Positions 29,758 to 39,298 of a stretch of DNA of 64,000 nt are shown piece by piece. This stretch comes from Ferruginibacter sp. (GTDB lineage Bacteria > Bacteroidota > Bacteroidia > Chitinophagales > Chitinophagaceae): positions 1-64,000 of the forward strand of contig NZ_JACMOO010000171.1 in assembly GCF_014377975.1 (NCBI RefSeq), given 5' to 3'. Positions within the stretch are counted from its first letter, which is position 1; each line of letters begins with the position of its first letter. Under the pieces are notes generated by a model, which saw nothing but the letters and a program-made list of their open reading frames with translations, did no database searches and was not told the origin of the DNA. The position numbers and the translations under genes are program-made.

Positions 29758-30741
29758 ATGCGCAAACCATACGCCATAGGTATTGACGTGGGGGGAACAA
29801 CCACCAAATTTGGTATTGTAAACCGCCATGGAGAAATTTTAGAACAGGATCGTATCCCGAGCAATGCACACGAAGTGGTGGAAGAATTTATAGACGACCT
29901 GTGTGCCAAGTTGCTACCAATGGTGAAAAGAGCTGGTGGCATTGAAAAATTTGTTGGCATTGGTATGGGCGCCCCCAACGGAAATTTATATACCGGCACC
30001 ATTGAATATGCGCCTAATTTAAGATGGAAAGGCATTATTCCGATTGCTGATTTAATGCAAAAAAAATTCGGCCTTAAAACGATATTGACCAATGATGCCA
30101 ATGCAGCGGCAGTAGGAGAAATGATGTATGGTATTACTAAAGACATTAAACATTTTATAACCATTACTTTGGGAACCGGTGTTGGTAGCGGCATTGTGAT
30201 TGACGGAAAAATTGTAGTGGGATATGATGGCTTTGCGGGCGAGCTTGGGCATACTATTATCCGCCCTGGTGGCCGCTTGCATAAAAGTACCGGCGCTCAT
30301 GGAAGTCTTGAAGCGTACGCCTCTGCAACCGGTGTCAGGCAAACAGCTATTGAAATGCTTACAGAACATCCTGAAGTACCGAGCCTGTTGCGTAACTACA
30401 CTATCAACGAATTAACAAGCGAAACAGTATATGATTGTGCCATGCAGGGGGATGGCATTGCTAACCGGATTTTTGAATTTACGGGACAGATACTGGGTGA
30501 ATCACTGGCTAATTTTATTATGTTCTCTTCACCAGAAGCCATCGTATTCTTTGGTGGCCTCACCAAGGCGGGTCCGTTATTGCTAAACCCAACCAGGAAA
30601 CACATGGAAGCTAATCTGCTTCCGATTTTTCAAAACAAAGTAAAGCTTTTGTTTAGCGAATTGAAAGAAGCGGATGCAGCTATATTGGGCGCCAGTGCCC
30701 TGATATGGGATACGGTACGGGATGAAAAGGGCGTATTTTAA
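29758..30741 (+). CDS. ROK family sugar kinase (probable glucokinase)
   Basis: 327 residues. The ATP-binding GIDVGGTTTKFGIV is at the N-terminus, the catalytic Asp is D113 in TNDANAAAVG, and the ROK segment ELGHTII (162-168) keeps the zinc-site histidine H165. The usual CxCGxxGC zinc motif is replaced at 172-185 by GRLHKSTGAHGSLE, with no cysteine. Glucose is the default substrate for this clade but is not proven by sequence. It is paired with the FucP-like transporter and ends at a strong bidirectional hairpin. Confidence 0.88.
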   Translation: MRKPYAIGIDVGGTTTKFGIVNRHGEILEQDRIPSNAHEVVEEFIDDLCAKLLPMVKRAGGIEKFVGIGMGAPNGNLYTGTIEYAPNLRWKGIIPIADLMQKKFGLKTILTNDANAAAVGEMMYGITKDIKHFITITLGTGVGSGIVIDGKIVVGYDGFAGELGHTIIRPGGRLHKSTGAHGSLEAYASATGVRQTAIEMLTEHPEVPSLLRNYTINELTSETVYDCAMQGDGIANRIFEFTGQILGESLANFIMFSSPEAIVFFGGLTKAGPLLLNPTRKHMEANLLPIFQNKVKLLFSELKEADAAILGASALIWDTVRDEKGVF

Positions 30742-30770
30742 AAAAGGAAAATCAATACTATATAATTTTA

Positions 30771-30814
30771 TTACAACAAAAAGCCAGGCGGTATGCACTG
30801 GCTTTTTGTTGTAA
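30771..30814. terminator. Bidirectional terminator between the ROK kinase and lipA
   Basis: 17-bp perfect arms TTACAACAAAAAGCCAG (30771-30787) / CTGGCTTTTTGTTGTAA (30798-30814) around a 10-base loop, between two convergent genes. Confidence 0.85.
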
Positions 30815-30837
30815 TTTATTCTTTGATAAATGCAATA

Positions 30838-31761
30838 TTATAACATGGCTTTTTCCTGCATCCAGTTATTTCTGCCCCATCCTTCAATAACATGTTTATC
30901 GCTATGATAAGATGACCTTACCAGTGGCCCGCTTTCCACATAATCAAATCCCATCTGGTAACCAATTTCCCTCAGTTCTTTAAACTCGTCCGGGTGCACA
31001 AAACGTTGTACCTGTAAATGTTTTTTGCTGGGCTGCAGGTATTGACCAATTGTAATTACATCTACCTTACTGTCACGCAAATTCTGCATGGTTTGCACCA
31101 CTTCTTCCTTTACTTCGCCAAGGCCCAGCATGATACCACTTTTAGTGCGCATGCCGCCTTGTTTTAAAATGCGCAAAGTTTCCATACTGCGCCAGTATTT
31201 GGCTTGTATGCGTACCTGCCGTGTTAGCCTTTCTACCGTTTCTATATTGTGCGATACAACTTGTGGTGCAGCATCAATTATTCGTTGAATATTTTCTGCT
31301 TCCGCTTTAAAATCGGGTATCAGCGTTTCCAGCGTGGTATGAGGGTTTAATGCTTTGATGGCTTTGATGGTGTTATACCAGATGATGGAACCTCCATCCC
31401 GTATTTCATCCCTGTCAACCGACGTAACTACGGCATGTTTTACCTTCATTAAATGGATGGCTTCAGCTACCCGCTGAGGTTCATCCCAATCTACCGCTTC
31501 CGGCCTTCCTGTTGCTACCGCACAAAAACCACAGCTTCTTGTGCAAATATTACCCAGTATCATAAAAGTGGCCGTACCCTCTCCCCAGCATTCGCCCATG
31601 TTGGGGCAATTGCCACTTTCGCAAATAGTATGAAGTTTATGGGTGTCCACCAAATTTCTTACATGGCGGTAATCTTCACCAATGGGTAACTTAACTCTTA
31701 GCCAATCCGGCTTTTTTATTGTAGGGATTACTGGTTCTTCTAACATAGGTAATTCTATCAT
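30838..31761 (-). CDS. lipA: Lipoyl synthase
   Basis: Radical SAM enzyme that inserts two sulfurs into octanoyl groups on E2 and H proteins. 307 residues. The auxiliary cluster is [12 protein letters not shown], the radical SAM cluster is CTRSCGFC, and the C-terminal RSSYHS motif is present. Its product feeds the 2-oxoacid dehydrogenase complexes that use LpdA, encoded at 9335. No lipB or lplA is adjacent. It is monocistronic by spacing. Confidence 0.96.
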   Translation of the reverse strand: MIELPMLEEPVIPTIKKPDWLRVKLPIGEDYRHVRNLVDTHKLHTICESGNCPNMGECWGEGTATFMILGNICTRSCGFCAVATGRPEAVDWDEPQRVAEAIHLMKVKHAVVTSVDRDEIRDGGSIIWYNTIKAIKALNPHTTLETLIPDFKAEAENIQRIIDAAPQVVSHNIETVERLTRQVRIQAKYWRSMETLRILKQGGMRTKSGIMLGLGEVKEEVVQTMQNLRDSKVDVITIGQYLQPSKKHLQVQRFVHPDEFKELREIGYQMGFDYVESGPLVRSSYHSDKHVIEGWGRNNWMQEKAML

Positions 31762-31966
31762 TCAAATATTTTATAATTTAAAATAATTAATTTATGCTCA
31801 GCCTGGTTAAGTTCAATATTGCAAGAACAGGCTTTATTTTTTGCTCCTGAACCAACTTAGTGTAATCCGGCTTTTGCTGGTATACCTTCATGTTGAGGCA
31901 GGTGGGAAAATGACCCCTTGGCAGAAGAAAATAAAAAGAGCCAGCTTGCTTCTTAAAGAAGGCATT

Positions 31967-32773
31967 CTATTTTCTTTTACCAAACATAATTGTTACGTAT
32001 AAGTTCACAAATAAGTTTTTAGGCGTAGAGAATACCAGTTGTGGTATTTTCTTAGCATACAATTCGGCAGTTACACCAACTTCTATTGCACTCAAAACTT
32101 CATTATACCTGCCATAATCAAAACGCAATGCTGCTTTGGCATAGGCGCCGGGTGTAACTTTTAAATTACCCCATCCTTTACCAAAAGTGGGTCCTGTAGC
32201 CTGCAGATAATAAAGCAGGGAACTGGAACTGAATGTATTGCTGTCGGCACTTTCGTATCGGATAGATTTTCTTGCTGCCGGTGATTTGGTGGTATCGAAA
32301 ACATCCAAATAATACGGCCTTAATAATCCAAGCGAAATGCCGCCGCCAAAATTAGCTGTAATACTCACCCCATTTTTATTGCTTTTATTACCCAATAAAA
32401 TTTGCTGTTGCACACCAAGTTTTACCGGATAGAAAAAATTTATTTTACCAAAAATCAGCGAAGGTCCTGCATAGAAAGAATTAGTTTGTTTGTCTTCTTT
32501 GGAATTTTTGCGTTCTGCAATATCCAGTTGAAATAACAGGGATTTTTTAATAGATTGTGCCCTTCCAATTTCCATAAAACCACCATACCCGTCGTTGGTT
32601 AATTTAAATCCAAATGCGGTGTGTTTGGTATAAGTAATTACGCCCTCTTCCTCCTGCCGGATGAGTGCATTTATTTTTTGGCGATGTTCTTCTTTTTTGT
32701 CTTTTTTAGTTTGCTGTCCAAATACCTGGGATGTTGCCGTTATTGCCAGGATAATAAAAAATATTTTGCGCAT
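31967..32773 (-). CDS. Exported protein, probable outer-membrane beta-strand protein
   Basis: 268 residues with a signal peptide ending near VFGQQ, then a lysine-rich linker (TKKDKKEEHRQKINALIRQ) and a strand-rich remainder with alternating aromatic residues, ending in VNLYVTIMFGKRK. This resembles small outer-membrane barrel proteins of Bacteroidota, but no named family is recognised. A well-formed promoter lies upstream, overlapping the start of the divergent OsmC gene. Confidence 0.82.
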   Translation of the reverse strand: MRKIFFIILAITATSQVFGQQTKKDKKEEHRQKINALIRQEEEGVITYTKHTAFGFKLTNDGYGGFMEIGRAQSIKKSLLFQLDIAERKNSKEDKQTNSFYAGPSLIFGKINFFYPVKLGVQQQILLGNKSNKNGVSITANFGGGISLGLLRPYYLDVFDTTKSPAARKSIRYESADSNTFSSSSLLYYLQATGPTFGKGWGNLKVTPGAYAKAALRFDYGRYNEVLSAIEVGVTAELYAKKIPQLVFSTPKNLFVNLYVTIMFGKRK

Positions 32774-32801
32774 GGTAATTTTTTACTTCAGTAAATTTAT
32801 A

Positions 32802-32832
32802 CAAAAATAGTACAATGACAGCAACCATTCAA
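32802..32832 (-). promoter_or_regulatory. Promoter of the exported protein gene
   Basis: On the minus strand, TTG (32830-32832), a 20-base spacer and TATTTTTG (32802-32809, exact TAnnTTTG). The -33 element lies inside the first codons of the divergent osmC-like gene, so the two transcripts may interfere. Confidence 0.6.
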
Positions 32833-33222
32833 TACCAAGGTAATTTAAGGTGCAGTGCCCTGCACCTGCAAAGTAATTCACAGATAGAAACCGATGCCCC
32901 GACCGATAACCGGGGAAAGGGGGAAAGATTTTCTCCTACCGACCTGGTTTGCACGGCCCTTGCAACCTGTATGATAACCACCATGGCGCTAAAGGCTACC
33001 GATATGGGAATTGAATTGAAAGACACCACTGTTGCAGTAAAAAAACACATGGCCGGCGACCCGAGAAGAATTGCAAAAATTGATGTCGAGCTCACATTTC
33101 CTGCAACGTTGAAACTGGAAGATAAGGATAAAATTATTTTACAAAGAATAGGCGATAATTGCCCGGTTATAAAAAGTTTACATCCGGATGTGATGATTAA
33201 TGCCCGCTATAACTGGCTATAA
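32815..33222 (+). CDS. OsmC family protein
   Basis: 135 residues with the OsmC/Ohr fold pattern: a strand-rich N-terminus, the first redox Cys in DLVCTALATCMITTMAL and the second in the NCPVIKSL segment near the C-terminus. The family reduces organic hydroperoxides with thiols, though this YhfA-like branch is less well defined. It diverges from the exported protein gene with a 41-base gap, and its 3' end overlaps the DUF2851 gene by 6 bases. Confidence 0.9.
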   Translation: MTATIQYQGNLRCSALHLQSNSQIETDAPTDNRGKGERFSPTDLVCTALATCMITTMALKATDMGIELKDTTVAVKKHMAGDPRRIAKIDVELTFPATLKLEDKDKIILQRIGDNCPVIKSLHPDVMINARYNWL

Positions 33223-34476
33223 TTTTTTAAGCAAACTATTACCCACCGCACATTCCAGGCAACGCTTTCTATTACAGTATTCATTTTTTAACTGAATGAG
33301 TGCCTGCGAATTGAAAGCGTTTTTATTTTGTATGCCTAACAGGCTATACGCATTGGTGATGTTATTTTTTTCAGCTGCAGTTTGCTCCAGCCATTGCATC
33401 GCTTTTTCTTTATACCCCTCTTCCTTATTATACAAACCATACGCAAACACAATGGGAATAATAGTATTAATGAGAATATTATTGATCATTTGCGTGCCCA
33501 GATGCTTTTCTTTAAATGCAGTGGCTTCGTCAAAAACATAGTGGTAATGCCAGTAATCGTTGGCAGTAACATTTAACAAATCTTTTATTTCTTTCAGCGT
33601 TTCTGCTTCTCTTAACACCGAAAATAAATGAAGGCTCCTGTTAATCAACATGGCCAGCTGCGCCAGTCTTACAGAGGGAAAATTTGCAGGCCGCATCCGC
33701 AAAAAAAACAACGGTGCCTGTATAGGTTGAAGTTTGTATTTACTTTTATAAAAACGATACTCTTTTTGAAGCATTAATGGATAAGTCTCCGTAAAATTAT
33801 TTTGCAGTAATCCTGCCTGTCCAAACAACAATGCCTCCAGCTGATGAATTTGATTTTTATGTTTTGTAAGGAGATTAACCGGCAACGACCGGGCAATTTT
33901 TTCAAATGCATCGCTGTTTACTTTTATGCCGAAATTACTGGCCAGCAGCCACCAGAATGTTTCTTCCCAGTGATTATTGTTGGCAGCAAGGTGCTTAAAA
34001 ATAATGGTAGATTTATGCTGCAGCCGCTCTGCCAGCAAACGGTCAATCCAGCTTTTCCAGGTAAGCCCGTTTACCTGTTTAATATTTTTTTCGCATGGAA
34101 TAAAGGCAGTGGTATTCATCAGTTCATCGTACCTGCCCAGTAAAAATTTCGACACCCTGTTTTGAAGTTCAAGTACCGGAAAGGATAATTCTGCAGCGCC
34201 ATCATCCTGCCATACCACATGTAAAATGATATTGCTGTAATTTTTATCTTTACTATGCTGGTGGCTTATCCAGCCGGATGATTTTAAATGCAATTCGATA
34301 TTGCCCGCCCAGGTGGTATTGCCTACTTTAATATTGGCGTTTAAAAAATCCGGCCCCTGGTTGGTGTTTAAAATACCCGGGGTATTTATTTGTAAAATCT
34401 CGTTATCGACAGTAGTTAATAAAGCATGATTAAAATACTGAAACTGCCAGATGTATTGAAGCAACTTTTCCGTCAT
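33217..34476 (-). CDS. DUF2851 family protein
   Basis: 419 residues from the ATG at 34476 (MTEKLLQYIWQFQYFN); a longer frame to 34518 adds 14 unlikely residues. The segment NTNQGPDFLNANIKVG followed by WAGNIELHLKSSGW is the DUF2851 signature, a Bacteroidota-centred family of unknown function. The C-terminus has a cysteine cluster, CNRKRCLECAVG, which could bind a metal. The gene lies 57 bases downstream of maf, probably in the same transcript. Confidence 0.88.
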   Translation of the reverse strand: MTEKLLQYIWQFQYFNHALLTTVDNEILQINTPGILNTNQGPDFLNANIKVGNTTWAGNIELHLKSSGWISHQHSKDKNYSNIILHVVWQDDGAAELSFPVLELQNRVSKFLLGRYDELMNTTAFIPCEKNIKQVNGLTWKSWIDRLLAERLQHKSTIIFKHLAANNNHWEETFWWLLASNFGIKVNSDAFEKIARSLPVNLLTKHKNQIHQLEALLFGQAGLLQNNFTETYPLMLQKEYRFYKSKYKLQPIQAPLFFLRMRPANFPSVRLAQLAMLINRSLHLFSVLREAETLKEIKDLLNVTANDYWHYHYVFDEATAFKEKHLGTQMINNILINTIIPIVFAYGLYNKEEGYKEKAMQWLEQTAAEKNNITNAYSLLGIQNKNAFNSQALIQLKNEYCNRKRCLECAVGNSLLKKL

Positions 34477-34533
34477 GGTGCTGATTTTATAATGAGGGCA
34501 AACAGAAATGTTTACCAATCTACAAAATCAAAT

Positions 34534-35094
34534 TCAACATTGCAACAGTGCCTGCACCACCCTGCTCACCGGCAGCCCCATCACGTTATAAAAATCGCCC
34601 TTCACCGATTTTATTCCCACTACGCCAATCCATTCCTGTATGGCATAGGCGCCCGCCTTATCATAGGGCTGGTATTTATCTACATAAAATTCTATCTGCT
34701 TATTAGTCAAAGCATGAAACTCAACTTCTGTTATATCTGCAAAGGCAATTTCTGTATGATTATTTAAAATAACAACGCCGGTTATCACCTGGTGTTTTTG
34801 GCCAGATAACTTTCCTAAAATTATCATCGCATCTGCCCTGTTGGCCGGCTTGCCAATTATTTCACCGTTTAATACAACAATAGTATCGGCGGCCAGTACC
34901 GGCAAAGCTGGCTGAACCATTTGCACAATAGCCAACGCCTTATTGCGTGCAATATGGATGGCAATTTCATCTGCCGGTAAATGCGCTGGATACGATTCAT
35001 CTGTTGGATGAATGATAATATCAAAAGGCACTTCAGCCCATTCCAGCAACTGTTTTCGGCGGGGCGACTGAGAAGCTAAAATTATTTTTTGCAT
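34534..35094 (-). CDS. maf: Maf family nucleotide pyrophosphatase
   Basis: 186 residues from the ATG at 35094. The motif LASQSPRRKQLLEWA at the N-terminus, AADTIVVLNGEIIGKP in the middle and DKYQPYDKAGAYAIQEW near the end are diagnostic of Maf proteins, which hydrolyse non-canonical or canonical NTPs (dTTP/UTP or modified bases) and influence septum formation. A frame extension to 35139 is not conserved. It lies in a minus-strand run with the UbiA and KdsC-like genes. Confidence 0.94.
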   Translation of the reverse strand: MQKIILASQSPRRKQLLEWAEVPFDIIIHPTDESYPAHLPADEIAIHIARNKALAIVQMVQPALPVLAADTIVVLNGEIIGKPANRADAMIILGKLSGQKHQVITGVVILNNHTEIAFADITEVEFHALTNKQIEFYVDKYQPYDKAGAYAIQEWIGVVGIKSVKGDFYNVMGLPVSRVVQALLQC

Positions 35095-35186
35095 GGCCGA
35101 AGCAGCCGGATGAAATTTGCCTGCGGGTAAAGTGTTCATTGTACAAACTTGTTTTTTAAATTAAATATTCTGCCATTCCATAATTT

Positions 35187-36134
35187 TTAAAGATACCATT
35201 TAAAAAAAAGCATCGATAAAATACCACTCAACATCACCAGTTTAATAAGACTGCTCAACTGATGGTATTGCCGGGTGTTTTGCGCTATATATAATTTTAG
35301 CAGTATCCACACAAGTGGCAATAGTACCATCAAAAAACAATAAAAACCTGTTACCCACCAACCCAGTTGAAAAGCATAAAACTGCAAAATAATTAAGGCT
35401 CCGATTAATACAACCAGCCAAACCCCAACAAATACTTTAGAGGACGGTACACCCCATACGATGGGCATTGTTTTACAATTGTATTTTGCGTCGCCTTCCA
35501 TGTCTTCAATATCCTTTACCACTTCTCTTATCAGCGAAATTATAAATGCAAAACCGGCATACAATACGGCGAATTTAAAAATATGGTTCATGGCTTTTGA
35601 CAGACCCGGCACAGGTGGAGAAAGAAAATGGAATGTGTTGCCCGTTGCAAAATAAAGTACCATAATCGTCCAGGCAGTGAGAAGGGAAATAATAATATTT
35701 CCTGCCAGTAATTTTTTTTTAAAAGTGGTGGAATAAAACCATAGTAACAGCGTACACAACACATTTACAATAATAACTATGTAGCTGGTTTTAAAAGAAA
35801 CATACAGGCTTATCATTAATCCAACGGTGGTAATTACCCAATGCAACACCATTGCCCACCGACGTTTAATTATTTTTTCTACCACCATTTTTTCAGGCTT
35901 ATTCACCTGGTCGATATTGATATCAAAATAATCATTGATGATGTATCCTGCCGCAGCAATAAAAATGGAGGCGAACATCAATAAAAAAAATAGCGGTTGT
36001 GTAAGGTGTAATAAAAGGTGATTATCGTTGAAAGAGGAAACAATGATGTCGTAGTAAAACAGTGATTGGCTTAATGCAATAAAAAAAAGATTCCGCCAGC
36101 GGATTAAACGAAAAAAGGCAAATAATAATTTCAT
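35187..36134 (-). CDS. UbiA family prenyltransferase
   Basis: 315 residues with about eight or nine membrane helices and the two aspartate-rich motifs: NDYFDINIDQVNKPEK (about 67-82) and REVVKDIEDMEGD (about 206-218), which hold the Mg2+-diphosphate. Homologues in Bacteroidota are usually annotated as geranylgeranylglycerol-phosphate geranylgeranyltransferase, but the acceptor is not determined by sequence. It lies between a KdsC-type phosphatase and maf, an order seen in related genomes (from memory). Confidence 0.88.
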   Translation of the reverse strand: MKLLFAFFRLIRWRNLFFIALSQSLFYYDIIVSSFNDNHLLLHLTQPLFFLLMFASIFIAAAGYIINDYFDINIDQVNKPEKMVVEKIIKRRWAMVLHWVITTVGLMISLYVSFKTSYIVIIVNVLCTLLLWFYSTTFKKKLLAGNIIISLLTAWTIMVLYFATGNTFHFLSPPVPGLSKAMNHIFKFAVLYAGFAFIISLIREVVKDIEDMEGDAKYNCKTMPIVWGVPSSKVFVGVWLVVLIGALIILQFYAFQLGWWVTGFYCFLMVLLPLVWILLKLYIAQNTRQYHQLSSLIKLVMLSGILSMLFFKWYL

Positions 36135-36370
36135 GCTTTACTGCTGTTATGAATAAGTATGCAAGATATGCGGGATAAAATAGAAACACGCCAGCTCTAA
36201 AGATTCATTCGGGCGGCGATGATACTGATTTCCACTGATCTAGTTGATAGTAATTCAAAGACAAGACATCTGCTGATGAATTTTCTCAAACCGTAAAAAT
36301 AAATCCATTTTACTCAGGTGGATAAGCGCCAGCTGCATTTTTATTTTATGTTGCGTAAGCAATGTAAAAT

Positions 36371-36889
36371 TTATTCTGAAGCGATGACGGTATCAAGCTC
36401 CCAGTGCCCGTTTAATTTTAATACTTTTTCAATTACATCCCTGCCGCAGCCACATCCTCCATTTACAGGAGAAATATACCGGGCTATTTGCTTTATTTCA
36501 TTTACTGCATCGGCCGGGCAACAAGGTAAACCAACCAATTGCATGGCAGTATAATCTGGTATATCGTCGCCCATGAATAAAATTTCTTCCCACTTTAAAT
36601 CATGCTGCTGAACATATTTCAGCAATTTCTCTTTTTTATGGTGTGTGCCTAAAAAAATATCTTTTATCCCAAGCCCTGTTAAACGTTCCCTCACCGCTTC
36701 TGACTTTCCGCCAGAAATGATCACCACACGGTATCCTTTTTTTACAGCAAGTTGTAAAGCAAACCCATCTTTAATATTCATGCTCCGGGCCATTTCACCC
36801 TGTAAAACAAGCACCATGCTTGAAGCCAATACGCCATCTACATCAAATACAAAAGTTTTAACGGGTTTAAACAATGATAAAATATTCAT
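36371..36889 (-). CDS. KdsC-type HAD phosphatase
   Basis: 172 residues, a cap-less HAD enzyme of the length of KDO-8-phosphate phosphatase. The nucleophile motif is FDVDGVLASS with D16 and D18; motif II is VVIISGG and motif IV is ILFMGDDIPDYTAM. The C-terminal GGCGCGRDVIEKVLKLNG is typical of this branch. KDO-8-P is the likely substrate, which would place it in LPS core synthesis. The 236 bases between it and the UbiA gene show nothing recognised. Confidence 0.85.
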   Translation of the reverse strand: MNILSLFKPVKTFVFDVDGVLASSMVLVLQGEMARSMNIKDGFALQLAVKKGYRVVIISGGKSEAVRERLTGLGIKDIFLGTHHKKEKLLKYVQQHDLKWEEILFMGDDIPDYTAMQLVGLPCCPADAVNEIKQIARYISPVNGGCGCGRDVIEKVLKLNGHWELDTVIASE

Positions 36890-36945
36890 GGTAGTGAAGT
36901 AGCTGGTTTATTATAATCAGTTTTAATAAACAACAATAAGTGGCG

Positions 36946-37185
36946 TTATTTTTTGTGACTGTCCCGCCATTCATATACCCAACTGCTTTGTATCATTTCC
37001 AGATGGCCTTCATTGCTTTGCTCGGAGGTACCGGAAAAATTAGGAATTTCCATCACCCATTTGTGTAGTTCTGTAAAACGGATGCGGTATATTTTACCTT
37101 CTGTAAATTCATCGCCAAAACGTTCATGCAGCTTCATGGCGATGTCTTCATAATCGTTCCAGTGTATAGGAGGTTCAAAGGTCAT
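36946..37185 (-). CDS. iscX: Fe-S cluster assembly protein IscX
   Basis: 79 residues, slightly longer than the E. coli protein (66). The core WNDYEDIAMKLHERFGD and the helix-wing end MIQSSWVYEWRDS fit IscX, which binds IscS and iron and tunes Fe-S cluster assembly. A ferredoxin gene lies 112 bases upstream on the same strand, matching the iscX-fdx pairing, but iscS, iscU and hscAB are not in the window. Four tandem 8-bp repeats sit just upstream of the start. Confidence 0.9.
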   Translation of the reverse strand: MTFEPPIHWNDYEDIAMKLHERFGDEFTEGKIYRIRFTELHKWVMEIPNFSGTSEQSNEGHLEMIQSSWVYEWRDSHKK

Positions 37186-37196
37186 TGTTAATAATT

Positions 37197-37228
37197 TGAA
37201 AATGTGAAAATGTGAAAATTCGAAAATG
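37197..37228. repeat. Four tandem 8-bp repeats upstream of iscX
   Basis: TGAAAATG, TGAAAATG, TGAAAATT and CGAAAATG follow one another without gaps, ending 11 bases before the iscX start codon. They could vary in number by slippage. Confidence 0.7.
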
Positions 37229-37297
37229 AAGGAAACTTCAATATAAATATTGTTTTTATTTTCAAATCGGGCAATTGACTAATTGAGTAATTTGTTT

Positions 37298-37633
37298 TCA
37301 TTCTCCCAAAAACTGGCTCTGATCGGGTAAAGTAACTACAATATTTCCTTCACCTTCATTTAAAAGGCATTGGCAACCTAACCTGGAATTGATGCGGGGG
37401 CTTACAGCCCTGTCGATAAAATCTTCCTCGCGGTCGTTTAACTCTTCCAGGAATTCATCGCCCCGTTCCACATAAACATGGCAGGTACTACAGGCGCATA
37501 CCCCCCCACAATTGTGATGAAGATTGATATTGTTTTTTAAAGCAACTTCCAAAAGGGATTGTCCTTCTTCCACACCTGAAAAAGTGATTGACTCAAGGTC
37601 TTTTTGTTGAAAATTATAAGTGATTGTATACAT
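37298..37633 (-). CDS. fdx: 2Fe-2S ferredoxin, adrenodoxin type
   Basis: 111 residues. Cluster cysteines are in HNCGGVCACSTCHVYV (the CxxxxCxxC pattern) and a distal LGCQC. The acidic helix EFLEELNDREEDFIDRA is the partner-binding face of adrenodoxin-type ferredoxins. It donates electrons in Fe-S cluster assembly and is next to iscX. A near-consensus -7 element lies 10 bases upstream. Confidence 0.93.
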   Translation of the reverse strand: MYTITYNFQQKDLESITFSGVEEGQSLLEVALKNNINLHHNCGGVCACSTCHVYVERGDEFLEELNDREEDFIDRAVSPRINSRLGCQCLLNEGEGNIVVTLPDQSQFLGE

Positions 37634-37642
37634 AATTTTTGC

Positions 37643-37650
37643 AAATATCG
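37643..37650 (-). promoter_or_regulatory. Possible -7 element of fdx
   Basis: The minus strand reads GATATTTG, one mismatch from TAnnTTTG, and ends 9 bases before the ATG at 37633, implying a leader of about 5 bases. Confidence 0.35.
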
Positions 37651-37880
37651 GGATATAAAACTACGGTAGAATTACCAATTCAGGAAAACTTATAACTATG
37701 CCTGTTCATTAATTACCTGAAAGTTGTTTAAATGCAGGTGTGGTATGTGTTGTATCTATCCCGTCATTTATATACTATTTGTTAAATGAGGGTTTCCGTG
37801 AAATTGACCCGGTTGAAAATATTTGCTTATAAAAAAGCATTTCGCTATTTTTCGCTTCTTATAAAATTAAAAATTTCTTT

Positions 37881-38528
37881 ATGAATTACAAAAGGATACC
37901 GTACGCAAAATTTTTAATCCTGCCATTAATTATTACAATAAGTGCCTGTAATAATGCGGGCGATATTAAAACAAACGGTAAAATAAAAAGTGACACCGTG
38001 GTAAAAACTGCTATTAAAAGAGAAGAACCAGCCATAACAAAAAAAGCTCCTGTAATCAATATTACCGATACCATTTCCATAAAACAAATAGTGCTTTGTA
38101 TAAAGGACAGTGCCAAAACCAGTGACCGCATTGCCAATAAACTAGGTCAAATTTATGGAGTGAAACTGGCCGCTATCATTAAAAAAAATAAGTTAAAAAT
38201 CACCGGCGTCCCGATGGCCTGGTACAAAAGCCAGAAGGCTCCTTTCTTTTTTGAAGCGGGCTTACCAATAGATAAAAAACCGGCCAGATTACCTTCGGGT
38301 ACCAGTATTAAGCAAATAGGCCAGGACAGTGTAGTGGTGGCTCATTTTTATGGCCCGTATGATTTAACAGGTCAGGCTTACACAGCCCTGCAGGACTGGA
38401 TGAAAGATCATAAGAAGAAAGCAATACAGCCACCGTATGAAGTATATGTTGACGATCCAATGGATAAAAATGGCAAACTAAAAGATCCCTATAAAGTGCG
38501 GACAGATATCATATTTACCTGGCGGTAA
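37881..38528 (+). CDS. Lipoprotein with GyrI-like effector-binding domain
   Basis: 215 residues. A lipoprotein signal ends in ISACNN (Cys about residue 23). After a charged linker, residues ~70-215 match the GyrI-like/AraC effector-binding fold: a GVPMAWYKSQ strand, an FEAGLPIDK strand and the closing HFYGPYDLTGQAYTALQDWM with YEVYVDDP. Members bind small hydrophobic molecules; as a lipoprotein it would do so at the envelope. It converges on the DUF2520 gene with a 6-base gap. Confidence 0.82.
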   Translation: MNYKRIPYAKFLILPLIITISACNNAGDIKTNGKIKSDTVVKTAIKREEPAITKKAPVINITDTISIKQIVLCIKDSAKTSDRIANKLGQIYGVKLAAIIKKNKLKITGVPMAWYKSQKAPFFFEAGLPIDKKPARLPSGTSIKQIGQDSVVVAHFYGPYDLTGQAYTALQDWMKDHKKKAIQPPYEVYVDDPMDKNGKLKDPYKVRTDIIFTWR

Positions 38529-38534
38529 CTGGTA

Positions 38535-39293
38535 TTAAGAGTTCATAATGCTATCGGTAATTTTAAGATACATATTATATATGGCGGGATATGGGGCCAG
38601 CAGTTGCAAATGTTTTTGCAGAGTTTCAATATCTTTTCTAATTGCAGGTCCTGTTCTCATTTCAATGGGTGGATAATGACGCAGCCGCAAAGCCGTTTCT
38701 TCTATTAAGGGCTGCAGTAATTTAAAATCAACTTCTTCTTTACTGCAATAATCTGCCGCCATTGCGTACAGGTGATTGGTAAAATTACTAACCAATACAG
38801 CGGCAACATGCAGTTTAAGGCGTTGTTCATCGTTGGCTGTGGTAACGTTGGCGGATAAGGTATCTGCAAAATTTTTTAATGCGGTAAAACCCTCTTCTGT
38901 ATTGGCATCTATCAGTAACGGGATATTCTGCTGCAACTCCATATTTTGTTTGCGCAGGCTTTGCAGGGGATACAAAACACCGTAATGATGGGTGATATTT
39001 TTTAACACTTCCTTTGATACAGACCCCGCAGTATGTATTACCAGCTTATCACCTAAATGGTATCGGTCATCCAGTTGGCCCATAGCCGTATCTGTTAAAG
39101 CTACCAGGTACAAATCAGCCGATTTATCAATTACGCCGCTGTTATCAGTAAAAGCACAATTCAATTCTTCTGCCAATATTGCTGCGTTGTTGGCCGTTCT
39201 GCTAACTATTTGTAAAATATCATGTCCGTTATTTTTAATGAGGCGTCCTAAAACTGTTGCAACATTACCCGCTCCTACAATTACTACCTTCAT
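38535..39293 (-). CDS. Rossmann-fold and DUF2520 domain protein
   Basis: 252 residues. An N-terminal NAD(P)-binding Rossmann domain (VVIVGAGNVATVLGRLIKNN) is followed by the helical DUF2520 domain (from about 130, NADTLSANVTTANDEQRLK in outline). The family resembles ketopantoate/F420-dependent reductases, but its substrate is unknown. It lies divergently from an alpha/beta hydrolase with only 19 bases between start codons, so the promoters must overlap the coding regions. Confidence 0.87.
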   Translation of the reverse strand: MKVVIVGAGNVATVLGRLIKNNGHDILQIVSRTANNAAILAEELNCAFTDNSGVIDKSADLYLVALTDTAMGQLDDRYHLGDKLVIHTAGSVSKEVLKNITHHYGVLYPLQSLRKQNMELQQNIPLLIDANTEEGFTALKNFADTLSANVTTANDEQRLKLHVAAVLVSNFTNHLYAMAADYCSKEEVDFKLLQPLIEETALRLRHYPPIEMRTGPAIRKDIETLQKHLQLLAPYPAIYNMYLKITDSIMNS

Positions 39294-39298
39294 ATTAT

